DNA of 26,454 nt from Candidatus Sungiibacteriota bacterium (GCA_016186145.1 JACPMF010000024.1:1-26454); one strand, 5' to 3'. Shown: positions 1 through 7,625, numbered from the stretch's first letter. The notes: generated from the sequence alone by a model not told the origin. Program-made: numbers and translations.

Positions 1-705
1 GCCATAATTGGGGACAAAGGGTGATTCGTGAAGCTCCCTGCCAACACCATGCCCCGCAAGATCGCGTATTACGCCATAACCAGAATGCTCAATATGCGAC
101 TGAATAACTGCTCCAAGATCCCCCAAACGAATCCCGGCCCTAAGAATCTCAAGCCCTTTTTCAAGCGCCTCATGCGTTGTCAAAATCAATGCCTCGGCAG
201 GTATTGAAATCTTGCCAACACCCACCGTAACTGCCATATCAGTTATTAACCCGCCTTCTTGGCGACGAAAAACCGATTTACCGCCTGTTGTTTTAAAATA
301 TTTACCTGCGGGCACTCCAACAAAAGCGGGCTTGCCCTCCGACTTGTCCGCCAAAGCCATAGCGACGGCGGAAGCCTTGGCGTAGGAGGACCAACGCATG
401 CCGATATCAAGTCCGATTATGTCGCCGTCCTTCAAAATGCGATTTTCTGAAGGAATCGCGTGAACCACTTCGTCATTTATTGAAGTGCAAAGCGAACAGG
501 GGTATGCCGATTTCGAACCGAGCGCGCGATAACCCTTAAACACCGGATCGCCGCCGGTTTCAATAATCAATCGTTCGGCAAGATCATCAAGGGCTTTTGT
601 TGAGATACCCGGCCGAACCGCTTTTTTCACTTCATCCAAAATGAGTGCGAGCCGTCGGCCGCACTCACGCAAAATTTCCAATTCTTCTTTATTCTTTACA
701 ATCAT
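1..705 (-). CDS. map: Type I methionine aminopeptidase, C-terminus cut by window edge
   Basis: Removes the initiator methionine from nascent proteins in the cytosol using two metal ions. Translating from the ATG at 705 gives 235 residues before the edge. Metal-ligand motifs are visible: Asp100 in LDIG, Asp156 in ITDMA and His219 in AGHGVG. The later Glu ligands lie outside the window. In E. coli the two Asp ligands are 11 residues apart; here they are 56 apart, because about 45 residues (YAKASAVAMALADKSEGK and onward) are inserted between them. The start overlaps the stop of the upstream kinase gene by 4 bp (ATGA), so the two are translationally coupled. The secY-kinase-map order is the usual spc order. 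Family assignment is firm; the effect of the insert is unknown. Confidence 0.93.
   Translation of the reverse strand, partial: MIVKNKEELEILRECGRRLALILDEVKKAVRPGISTKALDDLAERLIIETGGDPVFKGYRALGSKSAYPCSLCTSINDEVVHAIPSENRILKDGDIIGLDIGMRWSSYAKASAVAMALADKSEGKPAFVGVPAGKYFKTTGGKSVFRRQEGGLITDMAVTVGVGKISIPAEALILTTHEALEKGLEILRAGIRLGDLGAVIQSHIEHSGYGVIRDLAGHGVGRELHESPFVPNYG
252..393 (-). repeat. In-frame peptide insert within map
   Basis: About 45 extra codons lie between the two catalytic Asp codons of map. The DNA contains partial inverted segments (GCCAAGGC and GGCTTTGGC arms), and the peptide is Ala/Lys/Gly rich, unlike the core enzyme. Together with the inserts in L3 and EF-G it suggests repeats that tolerate translation, similar in principle to Rickettsia palindromic elements. 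The boundaries are approximate. Confidence 0.6.
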
Positions 706-1361
706 CGCCGCCTTGTGAATCCCATTAAACTCATAATCGCATCAACCTTTTTGAAAAATGGCTGTTTTATTCTTCCGGTATTACTAAGAACAAAATGGGA
801 ACGTTTAACTATCCAATCGATATCCCGTTCAACATCAAGCTTTTCACGTTTCATAAATTCCCCGAAGCTCATGTCCTTCTCGTCGCGCTTCTCTCCCCGA
901 ACAGCTGATCGCGCGTCTTTAACCGCCCGCTCATAACGAAATCTGTCATCGGCAACAACACCGATTAAAATCCCTTTTCGCGCCCTTACAAATTCTTCAA
1001 ATTCTTCTTTAGTGCGCGCCGCCTCGATAATTGCCAACTTTGGTTTTTCACGATCAAGCAAGCGCGCGACTCTCCTTTTATAAGCCGATTCGCCTAAAAT
1101 AGGATAAAGTAGTTTATTTACCCCAAAAAGCGCCTGTGTTATTTTCCTGTCCGAAGGAAGACCAAGAATTTTCTCAATCAAAACGGGTGCTTCGGCAATC
1201 CGGTAATGCTTGAATCCCGGATAGTGCCTCATAACATAATCGACAAAAACATCTTTGCCTGATTTTCTTCTCCCAGCAACAACAATAAGCCGCACTTTCT
1301 GCTTTTTCCAGCGAGCGATAACTTTTTTCAACTGATTTTTAGAGAAAGTGCTTTGAAACAT
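702..1361 (-). CDS. P-loop nucleotide kinase-like protein in the adk position
   Basis: A 219-residue protein with a Walker A motif at residues 30-37 (GRRKSGKD). The GxxxxGKD form is seen in deoxynucleoside monophosphate kinases and dephospho-CoA kinase-like proteins, not in classical adenylate kinase (GxPGxGKGT). No LID-domain Cys cluster or adenylate kinase DGFPR motif is visible. The middle holds a likely second-strand region (KLAIIEAARTKEEF) and a basic C-terminus. It sits between secY and map, where most bacteria carry adk, and overlaps map by 4 bp. A nucleotide or nucleoside-phosphate kinase is likely; the substrate cannot be told. The start at 1361 directly follows an R1 repeat ending in GGC-ATG. 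Confidence 0.75.
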   Translation of the reverse strand: MFQSTFSKNQLKKVIARWKKQKVRLIVVAGRRKSGKDVFVDYVMRHYPGFKHYRIAEAPVLIEKILGLPSDRKITQALFGVNKLLYPILGESAYKRRVARLLDREKPKLAIIEAARTKEEFEEFVRARKGILIGVVADDRFRYERAVKDARSAVRGEKRDEKDMSFGEFMKREKLDVERDIDWIVKRSHFVLSNTGRIKQPFFKKVDAIMSLMGFTRRR

Positions 1362-1551
1362 GCCAATTTTGTCTAAATTTTAGAGCTCAACCGTAGCGAA
1401 TAAAATTTAGCTACAAAATTGAGCACCCCGTTAAATGCCGCTTTGCGGCAATTTCGCAAAATGCGAAATTATTTAACGGGGTAAAGGTTTTGTTACCGCA
1501 GTTTGTTCGCCCCTCGATAAACTCGGGGCTCCAAACTGCGGACAAAGCCCT
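1362..1551 (-). repeat. R1 palindromic cassette, secY to kinase gene
   Basis: Fills the whole gap from the secY stop (TAAAGGGCTTTG) to the next ATG (TTGGC-ATG). Read on the minus strand it has three modules: H1, a long hairpin with CCGCAGTTTG and CAAACTGCGG arms around a CCCCGAG/CTCGGGG-type inner stem; H2, ACCCCGTTAAA paired with TTTAACGGGGT enclosing two smaller hairpins (ATTTCGCA/TGCGAAAT and GCCGC/GCGGC); H3, AGCTAAATTTTA paired with TAAAATTTAG, ending at the start codon. No Shine-Dalgarno sequence is present. Confidence 0.85.
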
Positions 1552-2817
1552 TTATTCATATTCATGCATCATCAACTGCGCATCAATCTGCTTCATTATC
1601 TCAAGCAAAACGGAAACAACAATGAGAAGAGATGTCCCTCCGATGGTGAGCGTAGAAAAACCGAGCGCCCCCTGAACAATAAGAGGCAGAACCGCAATAA
1701 CCCCGAGAAAAAGTCCGCCAAGAAGCGTGATACGATTAAGAACGCGATATAGATATTCAGCCGTCGGCCGCCCCGGACGAATACCGAGAATAAAGCCGCC
1801 TTGTTTTTGAAGATTATCGGCAATCGCCTGGGGATCAAACGTGACTGCGGTGTAAAAATAGGTAAACGCAAAAACCAGAAAAAAGTAAACAGAACCGTAG
1901 AGCCATTGGTTATTCAAAAGACTAATAAGGCGCTGAGAAAAAACCTGAACCGTTGGATTCGGAATGATAGCCAAAAAATTGCCGATCAAGCCGGGGAATA
2001 AAATAATCGAAACCGCAAAAATAATCGGAATCACACCCGCCTGATTAACACGAAGCGGCAAATGGGTCGAAACGCCGCCATAAACTTTTGTTCCGCGGAT
2101 TCGCTTCGCGTAAGAAACAGGGATATTCCTCTGCCCTTCGGTAATAATAACAACTCCGGCAATAACAATGATGCTCACCACAATAAAGGCGAGATATGAT
2201 TGGATCTGGGAAAGATCGAAAGTAAAAAGGGCTTGCCTGATATCAACGGGAATTCTTGAAACAATGCCGGCAAAAATCATAATTGATATGCCGTTTCCAA
2301 TTCCCTTCTCGCTTATTAACTCGCCAAGCCACATGAGAAACAAAGTGCCGGCGGTAACCACGACCATATTCGTAGCAAATCCGAAGAGATCAAGCGCCGG
2401 AATAATTTGCTGACGAACAAGAATAATAAGAAGCGCGTATCCCTGCAGCAGCGCAAGCGGAACGGTAAGAAGCCGAGAGTATTGATTAAAACGCTGACGC
2501 CCGGCCTCGCCTTCTTCATGATAAACCTCTTTGAGCCGAGGAAAGATCATTGTTAAAAGCTGCATAATAATCGATGCGGTAATATACGGCCCGACGCCAA
2601 GCATAACCACCGATAAATTATCAAGAACTCCTCCTGAAAAAATGTTCAGGAGGCCAAAAAATTGATTTCCGGCAAGAAAAGCTTTGAGCCGGATAGGATC
2701 AACGCCCGGCACGGGAATCGCCGCAACCACCCGAAATATCACGAGCATGGTCAATACAAAAATAATTTTATTTCGGAGATCCGGAGTTTTAAACGCAAGA
2801 ATTATTTTTTGGAACAT
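1552..2817 (-). CDS. secY: Protein translocase subunit SecY
   Basis: The central channel subunit of the Sec translocon in the cytoplasmic membrane. The 421 residues match usual SecY length. The start MFQKIILAFKTPDLRNKIIF, the periplasmic-side VPGVD segment, the cytosolic loop with VSYAKRIRG and about ten hydrophobic segments are all typical. It follows rplO in the normal spc order, but a plus-strand membrane-protein cassette is interposed upstream. The 2818-2909 leader is AT-rich with repeated TTTTTA-type strings. A weak minus-strand promoter (TTGTCA, N15, TAGAAT, about 2890-2916) overlaps the divergent plus promoter; this is tentative. The stop codon is the first codon of an R1 repeat. Confidence 0.97.
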   Translation of the reverse strand: MFQKIILAFKTPDLRNKIIFVLTMLVIFRVVAAIPVPGVDPIRLKAFLAGNQFFGLLNIFSGGVLDNLSVVMLGVGPYITASIIMQLLTMIFPRLKEVYHEEGEAGRQRFNQYSRLLTVPLALLQGYALLIILVRQQIIPALDLFGFATNMVVVTAGTLFLMWLGELISEKGIGNGISIMIFAGIVSRIPVDIRQALFTFDLSQIQSYLAFIVVSIIVIAGVVIITEGQRNIPVSYAKRIRGTKVYGGVSTHLPLRVNQAGVIPIIFAVSIILFPGLIGNFLAIIPNPTVQVFSQRLISLLNNQWLYGSVYFFLVFAFTYFYTAVTFDPQAIADNLQKQGGFILGIRPGRPTAEYLYRVLNRITLLGGLFLGVIAVLPLIVQGALGFSTLTIGGTSLLIVVSVLLEIMKQIDAQLMMHEYE

Positions 2818-2909
2818 GTTCGCTAACGCTCAAATTAAAAACTAAAAATGAAAAGTAAAAATTCAAAACCGATTTAAAATTTCCTATTTATTCTACCGAT
2901 AACGCACTC

Positions 2910-2938
2910 TTGACAACATAAACGATAAAGATTATAGT
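2910..2938 (+). promoter_or_regulatory. Sigma-70-type promoter for plus-strand cassette A
   Basis: TTGACA at 2910-2915, a 17-bp spacer and TATAGT at 2933-2938. The -35 is a perfect match and the -10 is 5 of 6. A 12-bp sequence TGTTCATTTACA begins 10 nt after the -10, at the same offset as in cassette C. Confidence 0.85.
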
Positions 2939-3000
2939 AGTAAAACTTGTTCATTTACATCTGCTCTGCCCGGTCATCAGTCAACAAAAAGGAGGATGGT

Positions 3001-3402
3001 ATGGGGATTTTAGAAGTAATCGGCATCCTCTTTCTCCAGTTCATTATGGGATACGGTATCGCTGTCACCAGCAGAGAAGTACGTAAGGTATGGCGGCATT
3101 GTGAATTCGAATTATCTTTTACGCATAAAGCGCCCCTTAGGCTGCTCCTATACCCCGCAAGCACCATCGACATGATAGAGTGCCGGAGACAAGACAAGCC
3201 TGGTTGCATATTCAAAGACTTTGGTCATAGTCCCTGGTATGTTGTTCTGCATCTATTCTTCTGGGAAATTAGGATCGCGGCAAACCTACTCTTCCTGTTC
3301 ATTGCTATTTTTGTTCCCATGTTTTACGTGTTAATCATTTCTCCAATTATAGGCATTGGTAGCATTTTCCGGACATTTACCGTAAAAGAAGAGAAGAACT
3401 GA
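3001..3402 (+). CDS. Small membrane protein A, counter-oriented within the ribosomal operon
   Basis: A 133-residue protein of unknown function. The ATG at 3001 is chosen for the AAAGGAGG site 5 nt upstream. It has an N-terminal membrane segment (about residues 4-20), a basic Cys-containing loop (residues 25-75) and a long hydrophobic C-terminal region that probably makes two helices, containing FFWEIRIAANLLF and FVPMFYVLII. This C-terminal part matches protein B at 7212-7625 (FFWGFKLVWNAFF, FIPIFHLLTII), so the two are paralogues. It lies between rplO and secY on the opposite strand with its own promoter and terminator. An inner-membrane location is inferred; no function is assigned. Confidence 0.85.
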   Translation: MGILEVIGILFLQFIMGYGIAVTSREVRKVWRHCEFELSFTHKAPLRLLLYPASTIDMIECRRQDKPGCIFKDFGHSPWYVVLHLFFWEIRIAANLLFLFIAIFVPMFYVLIISPIIGIGSIFRTFTVKEEKN

Positions 3403-3466
3403 CATTGCAAGAACCGAAATTGCCAAAACCGTCAGATAATCCTTCACCCTCCGCCATCTCACAACC

Positions 3467-3901
3467 TTAGCCCTCTTGTTGCCCTCCCTCGGAGGGCATT
3501 TTCTTTTTTACCGGCTGGGAAAGAAGAACATCTTTCCAAACAAACTTCTTTTTTATATCTCCCCTGCCGAGGATTTTTACCCTTGGCGTCTTTCCTTTTA
3601 TTTTACCGACCAAACCCTTTGCAATCAAAACCGCCGGTGAGATGACGTCTCCGGACTGAAAGTGTTTGTCAAGCATGTCGGTATTAACGATTGTCGGGCG
3701 TGGCCGAAACGACTTAAATCGATAACCCCGCTTTTTAGGTAATTTCTTTATGATATCACGAAGCGCGGGGCGAATTTTATGCCCCGCCCTTGCCTTTTGC
3801 CCCTTGGTGCCGCGCCCGGAAGTGGTACCGCGCTTTCCTCCGCGGCCAATCCGTTGGCCCTTTCGAAATTTTGTTTTTGATTTGAGTTGATGAAGTTGCA
3901 T
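3467..3901 (-). CDS. rplO: 50S ribosomal protein L15 (uL15)
   Basis: Large-subunit protein that assembles late and contacts 23S rRNA. The N-terminal MQLHQLKSK and the glycine/arginine-rich GRGGKRGTTSGRGTKGQKAR segment are diagnostic. The ATG at 3901 is preferred over 3913 because L15 proteins begin at this motif. Length is 144 residues. It follows rpsE by 30 nt with no rpmD between them; L30 is known to be missing from Candidate Phyla Radiation genomes. The last codons, a poorly conserved KKMPSEGGQQEG tail, overlap the plus-strand terminator of cassette A, so that stretch serves both strands. Confidence 0.96.
   Translation of the reverse strand: MQLHQLKSKTKFRKGQRIGRGGKRGTTSGRGTKGQKARAGHKIRPALRDIIKKLPKKRGYRFKSFRPRPTIVNTDMLDKHFQSGDVISPAVLIAKGLVGKIKGKTPRVKILGRGDIKKKFVWKDVLLSQPVKKKMPSEGGQQEG
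3481..3509 (+). terminator. Intrinsic terminator of cassette A inside the rplO 3' end
   Basis: Plus-strand hairpin GCCCTCC-CTC-GGAGGGC at 3481-3497 followed by a T-rich run to 3509. It lies fully within the last codons of minus-strand rplO. Confidence 0.8.
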
Positions 3902-3931
3902 ATCCAGAAACAAGAGAACGTCTTACGTGTT

Positions 3932-4411
3932 CTAAGCTCTCGCTTTTAACTGTTTGAGCGCCTCTATCGTCGCTCGTGCGTTATTTAACTTATTGGTCGA
4001 TCGTGAAATTATCTTTGACGAAACATTCCTTACGCCGGCAAGAACCAAAACCACCCGAGCTGCTCCTCCAGCAATAACTCCCGCGCCATTGGGAGCCGGC
4101 TTGATAAGAATAAACGCGCTCGAAAATTTAGCTCTTGTCTCATGCGGGACAGAACCGTGCGATGTAATGGGGATTGTGATCAAATTCTTCTTTGCTTGAT
4201 AAACCGCTTTCTCAACAGCTTGCGCAACATCTCCTCCCTTCGCAACACCAACACCAACCCGCCCCTTTCGATTCCCGATAACAACCGTCGCGCGAAAACT
4301 AAAACGCCGTCCACCCGCAACAACGCGAGCAACTCTCCGAATATCAAGCACTTTCTGATCAAACTCGGACTTTTCACGCTCTCTCCTCATTTTTGATCTT
4401 TGTGGTCTCAT
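3932..4411 (-). CDS. rpsE: 30S ribosomal protein S5 (uS5)
   Basis: Small-subunit protein involved in decoding fidelity and mRNA entry. The 159 residues include the S5 double-stranded RNA-binding region (RVARVVAGGRRFSFRATVVI), the GNRKGRVGVGVAKG loop, and the C-terminal PAPNGAGVIAGGAARVVL and GVRNVSSK motifs. The start follows an R1 repeat (GGC-ATG) without a ribosome-binding site. The stop is 30 nt from rplO. Confidence 0.97.
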   Translation of the reverse strand: MRPQRSKMRREREKSEFDQKVLDIRRVARVVAGGRRFSFRATVVIGNRKGRVGVGVAKGGDVAQAVEKAVYQAKKNLITIPITSHGSVPHETRAKFSSAFILIKPAPNGAGVIAGGAARVVLVLAGVRNVSSKIISRSTNKLNNARATIEALKQLKARA

Positions 4412-4621
4412 GCCAATGTTGTCTAAATTTATAAGCGAGATTCAATGTCGAGCGAAATAAATTTAGCTACAACATTGAGCACCCTGTTAAATAATTTCGC
4501 CGGAGGCGAAATTCCTCTGCCCAATAAAATCGATGATTTTACTGGGCAGAGGATTTAACGGGGTAAAGGTTTTGTATCCAAAATTATTTCGGCTTCGCCT
4601 CATAATTTTGGACAAAGCCCT
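4412..4621 (-). repeat. R1 palindromic cassette, rplR to rpsE
   Basis: Runs from the rplR stop to the rpsE ATG. H1 has TCCAAAATTAT and ATAATTTTGGA arms around GGCGAAGCC. H2 has an outer stem next to a long CCTCTGCCCAGTAAAATC/GATTTTATTGGGCAGAGG hairpin and a GCCTCCGGC hairpin. H3 has GTAGCTAAATTTAT and ATAAATTTAGAC arms. H1 and H2 are nearly identical to the copy at 5642-5827, while H3 differs. Confidence 0.88.
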
Positions 4622-4972
4622 TTAAATTTTTAATCCGCCCTTTCTTGCCCCTTCGGCAACTTCTTTCACAATACCATGATATTTTCTGCCGCCCCGATCG
4701 AAAACGACACTCATAATATTTTTTTCTTTCGCTTTTTTTGCAAGCGTCTCGCCCAAAAAAGCGGCAATTTCTTTCTTTGGACCCCGGTGTTTTTCGTTAA
4801 AATCACTGACGGAAATTAACGTTTGCCCAGTTTCGTCGTCAACAAGCTGTAGAAATAAATGACGATTGGAAGCAAACACCGACAAACGCGGTCGGTCGCT
4901 TGTACCATTAATCATCGCACGCACTCGTTTATGACGCCTTTTTCTTTTTTCGAGTTTTGATTTAATCCTCAT
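4622..4972 (-). CDS. rplR: 50S ribosomal protein L18 (uL18)
   Basis: 5S rRNA-binding protein of the central protuberance, 116 residues. The basic N-terminus (KSKLEKRKRRHKRVRAMI), the RPRLSVFASNRHLFLQLVDD core and the C-terminal FDRGGRKYHGIVKEVAEGAR motif are typical. It lies between rplF and rpsE as expected, bounded by an R2 repeat upstream and R1 downstream. A weak AGGAA sits just before the ATG. Confidence 0.97.
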   Translation of the reverse strand: MRIKSKLEKRKRRHKRVRAMINGTSDRPRLSVFASNRHLFLQLVDDETGQTLISVSDFNEKHRGPKKEIAAFLGETLAKKAKEKNIMSVVFDRGGRKYHGIVKEVAEGARKGGLKI

Positions 4973-5092
4973 TTCCTAATTATCCGCGTTAATCCGCGTT
5001 GCTATCCGCGTTCTTTCCGCTTCTACTCATTGTATAGGAACATAGAAGCGGATATATACTGATAGCTACGCGGATATATGCGGATTTTTATT
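4973..5092 (-). repeat. R2 (ATCCGC) palindromic repeat, rplF to rplR
   Basis: On the minus strand the left half holds ATCCGC units spaced by ATAT or GTAG, and the right half holds the complementary GCGGAT units, around a TTCTATGTTCCTATAC centre. The pattern is the same in all five copies (4973, 6499, 7931, 9108 and 11170). It fills the gap to the rplR start. Confidence 0.88.
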
Positions 5093-5641
5093 TTACGCTG
5101 ATGACACCGCCTTTTTGCCCTGCTTTCGCCGCACCACCTCGCCTTGATAACGTATGCCTTTTCCTTTATACGGCTCTGGCGGTTTCACTCTCCGAACTCG
5201 GGCAGCGGTTTCTCCAACCAAAATTTTGTCAGTACCAGAAATAGTTATAACATTTTTTTCGACTTTAAACTGGATTCCTTCCGGCGCTTCAATGCGTACC
5301 GGATGCGAAAACCCAACAGAAAGCTGCAGGGTCTTCCCTTCTAACAAAGCGCGATATCCAATACCCTCAATCTCAAGCTTCTTCTCAAAACCCCGGGTAA
5401 CGCCGTCGATCATATTCTGAATCTGTGCCCGTGTCGTTCCCCAAAGCGCTGCCGCGGTTTTTAGTTTTGTGAGCGAAACAGGCTTAACAAGGATATTCTT
5501 GTCTTCAATCGCAACATCGATGGCAGAATGCAACTTCCATTCCAGCTCTCCTTTTGGTCCCTTCACCACAACACGCGACCCATCTTTAGTAACACTCGCG
5601 CCGTCCGGAATTATTATCGGTTTTTTTCCTATTCGACTCAT
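5093..5641 (-). CDS. rplF: 50S ribosomal protein L6 (uL6)
   Basis: Large-subunit protein near the factor-binding region; it contacts the sarcin-ricin loop. The 182 residues contain two L6 repeats. N-terminal MSRIGKKPIIIPDGASV, the MIDGVTRGFEKKLEIEGIGY linker and the C-terminal VRRVKPPEPYKGKGIRYQ signature are all present. The start follows an R1 repeat (CGC-ATG). Confidence 0.97.
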   Translation of the reverse strand: MSRIGKKPIIIPDGASVTKDGSRVVVKGPKGELEWKLHSAIDVAIEDKNILVKPVSLTKLKTAAALWGTTRAQIQNMIDGVTRGFEKKLEIEGIGYRALLEGKTLQLSVGFSHPVRIEAPEGIQFKVEKNVITISGTDKILVGETAARVRRVKPPEPYKGKGIRYQGEVVRRKQGKKAVSSA

Positions 5642-5827
5642 GCGAATTTTATTTATGAACGTTAGCGAATAATTATAAAATTCAGCACCCTGTTAAATAA
5701 TTTCGCCTCTGGCGAAATTCCTCTGCCCAATAAAATCGATGATTTTACTGGGCAGAGGATTTAACAGGGTAAAGGTTTTGTATCCAAAATTATTTCGGCT
5801 TCGCCTTATAATTTTGGATAAAGCCCT
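5642..5827 (-). repeat. R1 palindromic cassette, rpsH to rplF
   Basis: Begins with the rpsH stop (TAAAGGGCTTTA) and ends at CGC-ATG of rplF. H1 and H2 match the 4412-4621 copy almost base for base. H3 is the other form: GAATTTTAT and ATAAAATTC arms around TCGCTAACG. Confidence 0.88.
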
Positions 5828-6217
5828 TTACCACACCTTCACCATCACCTCGCCGCCAATACCGGCCTTTTTTGCCTCATCGCCGGTCATTACTCCCTTC
5901 GAGGTCGAAACAATTAATGTTCCGTGCCCTCGCACAAATTTCTTAACTTCTTCGTGCGTTGCATAAAGACGCCGCGATGGTCTTGAAATTCTCTGAAAAC
6001 CAGAAAGCGCGGCCTCGTCGCCGTCTTTATAACTCAATATCACCTCTAAAAACTTCCTGACCTTCTTGCCCTTTTTTTCAATGCCTTTGATAAATCCTCC
6101 CTCCCTCAGTACCCGCAAAACCTCATTTTTCAGGGTGGAATGGGGAATAATTACGGACTCAAGTCCGGCTTTATAAGCATTCATTATTCTTGTAAACATG
6201 TCGGAAATAGTGTCCAT
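5828..6217 (-). CDS. rpsH: 30S ribosomal protein S8 (uS8)
   Basis: Central-domain 16S rRNA binder; in E. coli it is also the spc operon repressor. The 129 residues include MDTISDMFTRIMNAYKAG and the C-terminal STSKGVMTGDEAKKAGIGGE signature. Zinc-type S14 lies upstream across an R3 repeat and L6 downstream across an R1 repeat. Confidence 0.97.
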   Translation of the reverse strand: MDTISDMFTRIMNAYKAGLESVIIPHSTLKNEVLRVLREGGFIKGIEKKGKKVRKFLEVILSYKDGDEAALSGFQRISRPSRRLYATHEEVKKFVRGHGTLIVSTSKGVMTGDEAKKAGIGGEVMVKVW

Positions 6218-6312
6218 AAACCATCATCGAATTACGGATCAGGCGCGAATCTACGAATAAAGTTTGAAACGCATTCGTACATTCGTAAAAGATTCGTAAT
6301 TCGTTGATAAAA
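6218..6312 (-). repeat. R3 (ACGAAT) palindromic repeat, rpsN to rpsH
   Basis: Minus-strand order is ATCAACGAATTACGAATC, then ACGAATG and ACGAATGCG units, then the inverted CGTAGATTCG and CGTAATTCGATGATGG, ending just before the rpsH ATG. Related copies are at 8840, 12699 and 15091. Confidence 0.86.
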
Positions 6313-6498
6313 TTACCAACTACTTTTTTTCACCCCCGGTATCTCTCCACGATTGGCAAGTTCACGAAAGCAGATTCGGCAAAGGTCAAACGCCCGCAGA
6401 TATCCGTGCTTTCTACCGCAACGAAAACAACGCCGCACCCTTCGGGATTTGTACTTCGGTTTCTTTAACGCGCGAGCTATTACCGACTTTTTAGCCAT
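6313..6498 (-). CDS. rpsN: 30S ribosomal protein S14, zinc-binding type
   Basis: Short 61-residue form of S14 with a four-Cys zinc site (C24, C27, C40, C43) in CFRCGRKHGYLRAFDLCRIC, followed by RELANRGEIPGVKKSSW. This type Z form is common in thermophiles, Gram-positives and Patescibacteria. It sits between rplE and rpsH in normal order. It is flanked by an R2 repeat (upstream) and an R3 repeat (downstream). Confidence 0.96.
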   Translation of the reverse strand: MAKKSVIARALKKPKYKSRRVRRCFRCGRKHGYLRAFDLCRICFRELANRGEIPGVKKSSW

Positions 6499-6614
6499 TT
6501 CTTCAATTATCCGCGTTAGTCCGCGTTGCTATCCGCGTTCATTCCGCTTCTACTCATTGCATAGAAACATAGAGGCGGATATATGCGGATAACTACGCAG
6601 ATATATGCGGATTT
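6499..6614 (-). repeat. R2 (ATCCGC) palindromic repeat, rplE to rpsN
   Basis: Same architecture as the 4973 copy, with four ATCCGC-like units against inverted GCGGAT units. It starts at the rplE stop and ends just before the rpsN ATG. Confidence 0.87.
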
Positions 6615-7151
6615 TTATTTAATAGGGAATCCCATCATCCTTAAAAGCGCTATCCCCTCGGCTCTTTTACGCGCCGTTGTAACTACCGTTATCTCTAACC
6701 CGAAGATATGCCGCACATCTTCAGCGGCCATTTCTGGAAATACAATATGCTCTTTAACACCAAGAGTCAAATTACCCTTTTGGTCAAAAGACTTCTCCTC
6801 TAACCCGCGAAAGTCTCTTGTCCGAGGAAGGGTCGCATTGATTAAGCGTTCCAAAAAATCATACATCCGTCTCCTGCGAAGGGTTGCCGTATAACCGATA
6901 ATAAGACCCTTTCTCGTTTTAAAAGAGGAAATCGCAACCCGGGCCGGCCGCGGCGACGGCTTTTGGCCGGTGACCAAAGATAGAACACCGCGGACTTGTT
7001 CATGAATCTTTTCGTCACGAATCCTTCCAACCCCAACGTTAACGACAACCTTTTTTATTCTTGGAACAGCCATGGGGGTTTCTTTCTTGAGCTCTTTCAT
7101 CAGGGCCGGTATTATTTCTTTTTTGTATTTTTCGTGAAGGGATATTGACAT
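6615..7151 (-). CDS. rplE: 50S ribosomal protein L5 (uL5)
   Basis: 5S rRNA-binding protein of the central protuberance, 178 residues. VPRIKKVVVNVGVG, TGQKPSPRPARVAISSFKTRKG and the IVFPEMAAEDVRHIFGLEITVVTTA C-terminal region are typical. It has a strong AAAGGAGAT ribosome-binding site, unlike most neighbours, and no repeat upstream. The promoter of plus-strand cassette B overlaps its first codons. Confidence 0.97.
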   Translation of the reverse strand: MSISLHEKYKKEIIPALMKELKKETPMAVPRIKKVVVNVGVGRIRDEKIHEQVRGVLSLVTGQKPSPRPARVAISSFKTRKGLIIGYTATLRRRRMYDFLERLINATLPRTRDFRGLEEKSFDQKGNLTLGVKEHIVFPEMAAEDVRHIFGLEITVVTTARKRAEGIALLRMMGFPIK

Positions 7152-7173
7152 ATCTCCTTTAATTTATTACTAT
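7145..7173 (+). promoter_or_regulatory. Promoter of plus-strand cassette B, overlapping the rplE start
   Basis: TTGACA at 7145-7150, a 17-bp spacer and TACTAT at 7168-7173. The -35 lies in the first codons of minus-strand rplE, and the spacer overlaps the rplE ribosome-binding site. Confidence 0.75.
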
Positions 7174-7211
7174 TTATCCACGACCAGCACCGTACAAACA
7201 GGAGGTGCTCC

Positions 7212-7625
7212 TTGAAAAAATGGGCAAAACGGCTTCTTATTACCATGCTTGTTGTTTTTGCGTATCTCGGAACCGGCTATCAGTTCGCGAAATTTAACTG
7301 GGAGCTATACCATTCCGCGGAGGGCAAAGCCTGGCGTGAGGACACAAAAGACCCTACAGGAAATTACGCATACCGTACACTTTGGCCCGTCAGTTCCGTT
7401 ACTCCCTCCGCGCCAGATAACAAGCCGCCAATTTCGCGGGTACCACCGGAAAACAAACAAGAATACATCTGGATGCTTACTTTCTTTTGGGGTTTCAAAC
7501 TTGTTTGGAACGCGTTCTTCATTTTTATCTTCATTCCGATTTTCCACCTCTTAACTATAATCGCCATTCCCATTTACGCATTTGGAAAATTTGTGATCGC
7601 GCTCGCCCTTTCACCTTTTGCTTAA
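7212..7625 (+). CDS. Small membrane protein B, counter-oriented within the ribosomal operon
   Basis: A 137-residue protein of unknown function. It starts at TTG 7212, with a strong AGGAGGTG site 7 nt upstream. It has an N-terminal membrane anchor (about residues 7-24), a polar loop rich in Pro and Lys (about 30-82), and a hydrophobic C-terminus with probably two helices (FFWGFKLVWNAFF to AIPIYAFGKFVIAL). It is paralogous to protein A in the C-terminal region. Its stop overlaps the rplX stop by 4 bp in convergent orientation, and its terminator lies in rplX. Confidence 0.85.
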   Translation: MKKWAKRLLITMLVVFAYLGTGYQFAKFNWELYHSAEGKAWREDTKDPTGNYAYRTLWPVSSVTPSAPDNKPPISRVPPENKQEYIWMLTFFWGFKLVWNAFFIFIFIPIFHLLTIIAIPIYAFGKFVIALALSPFA

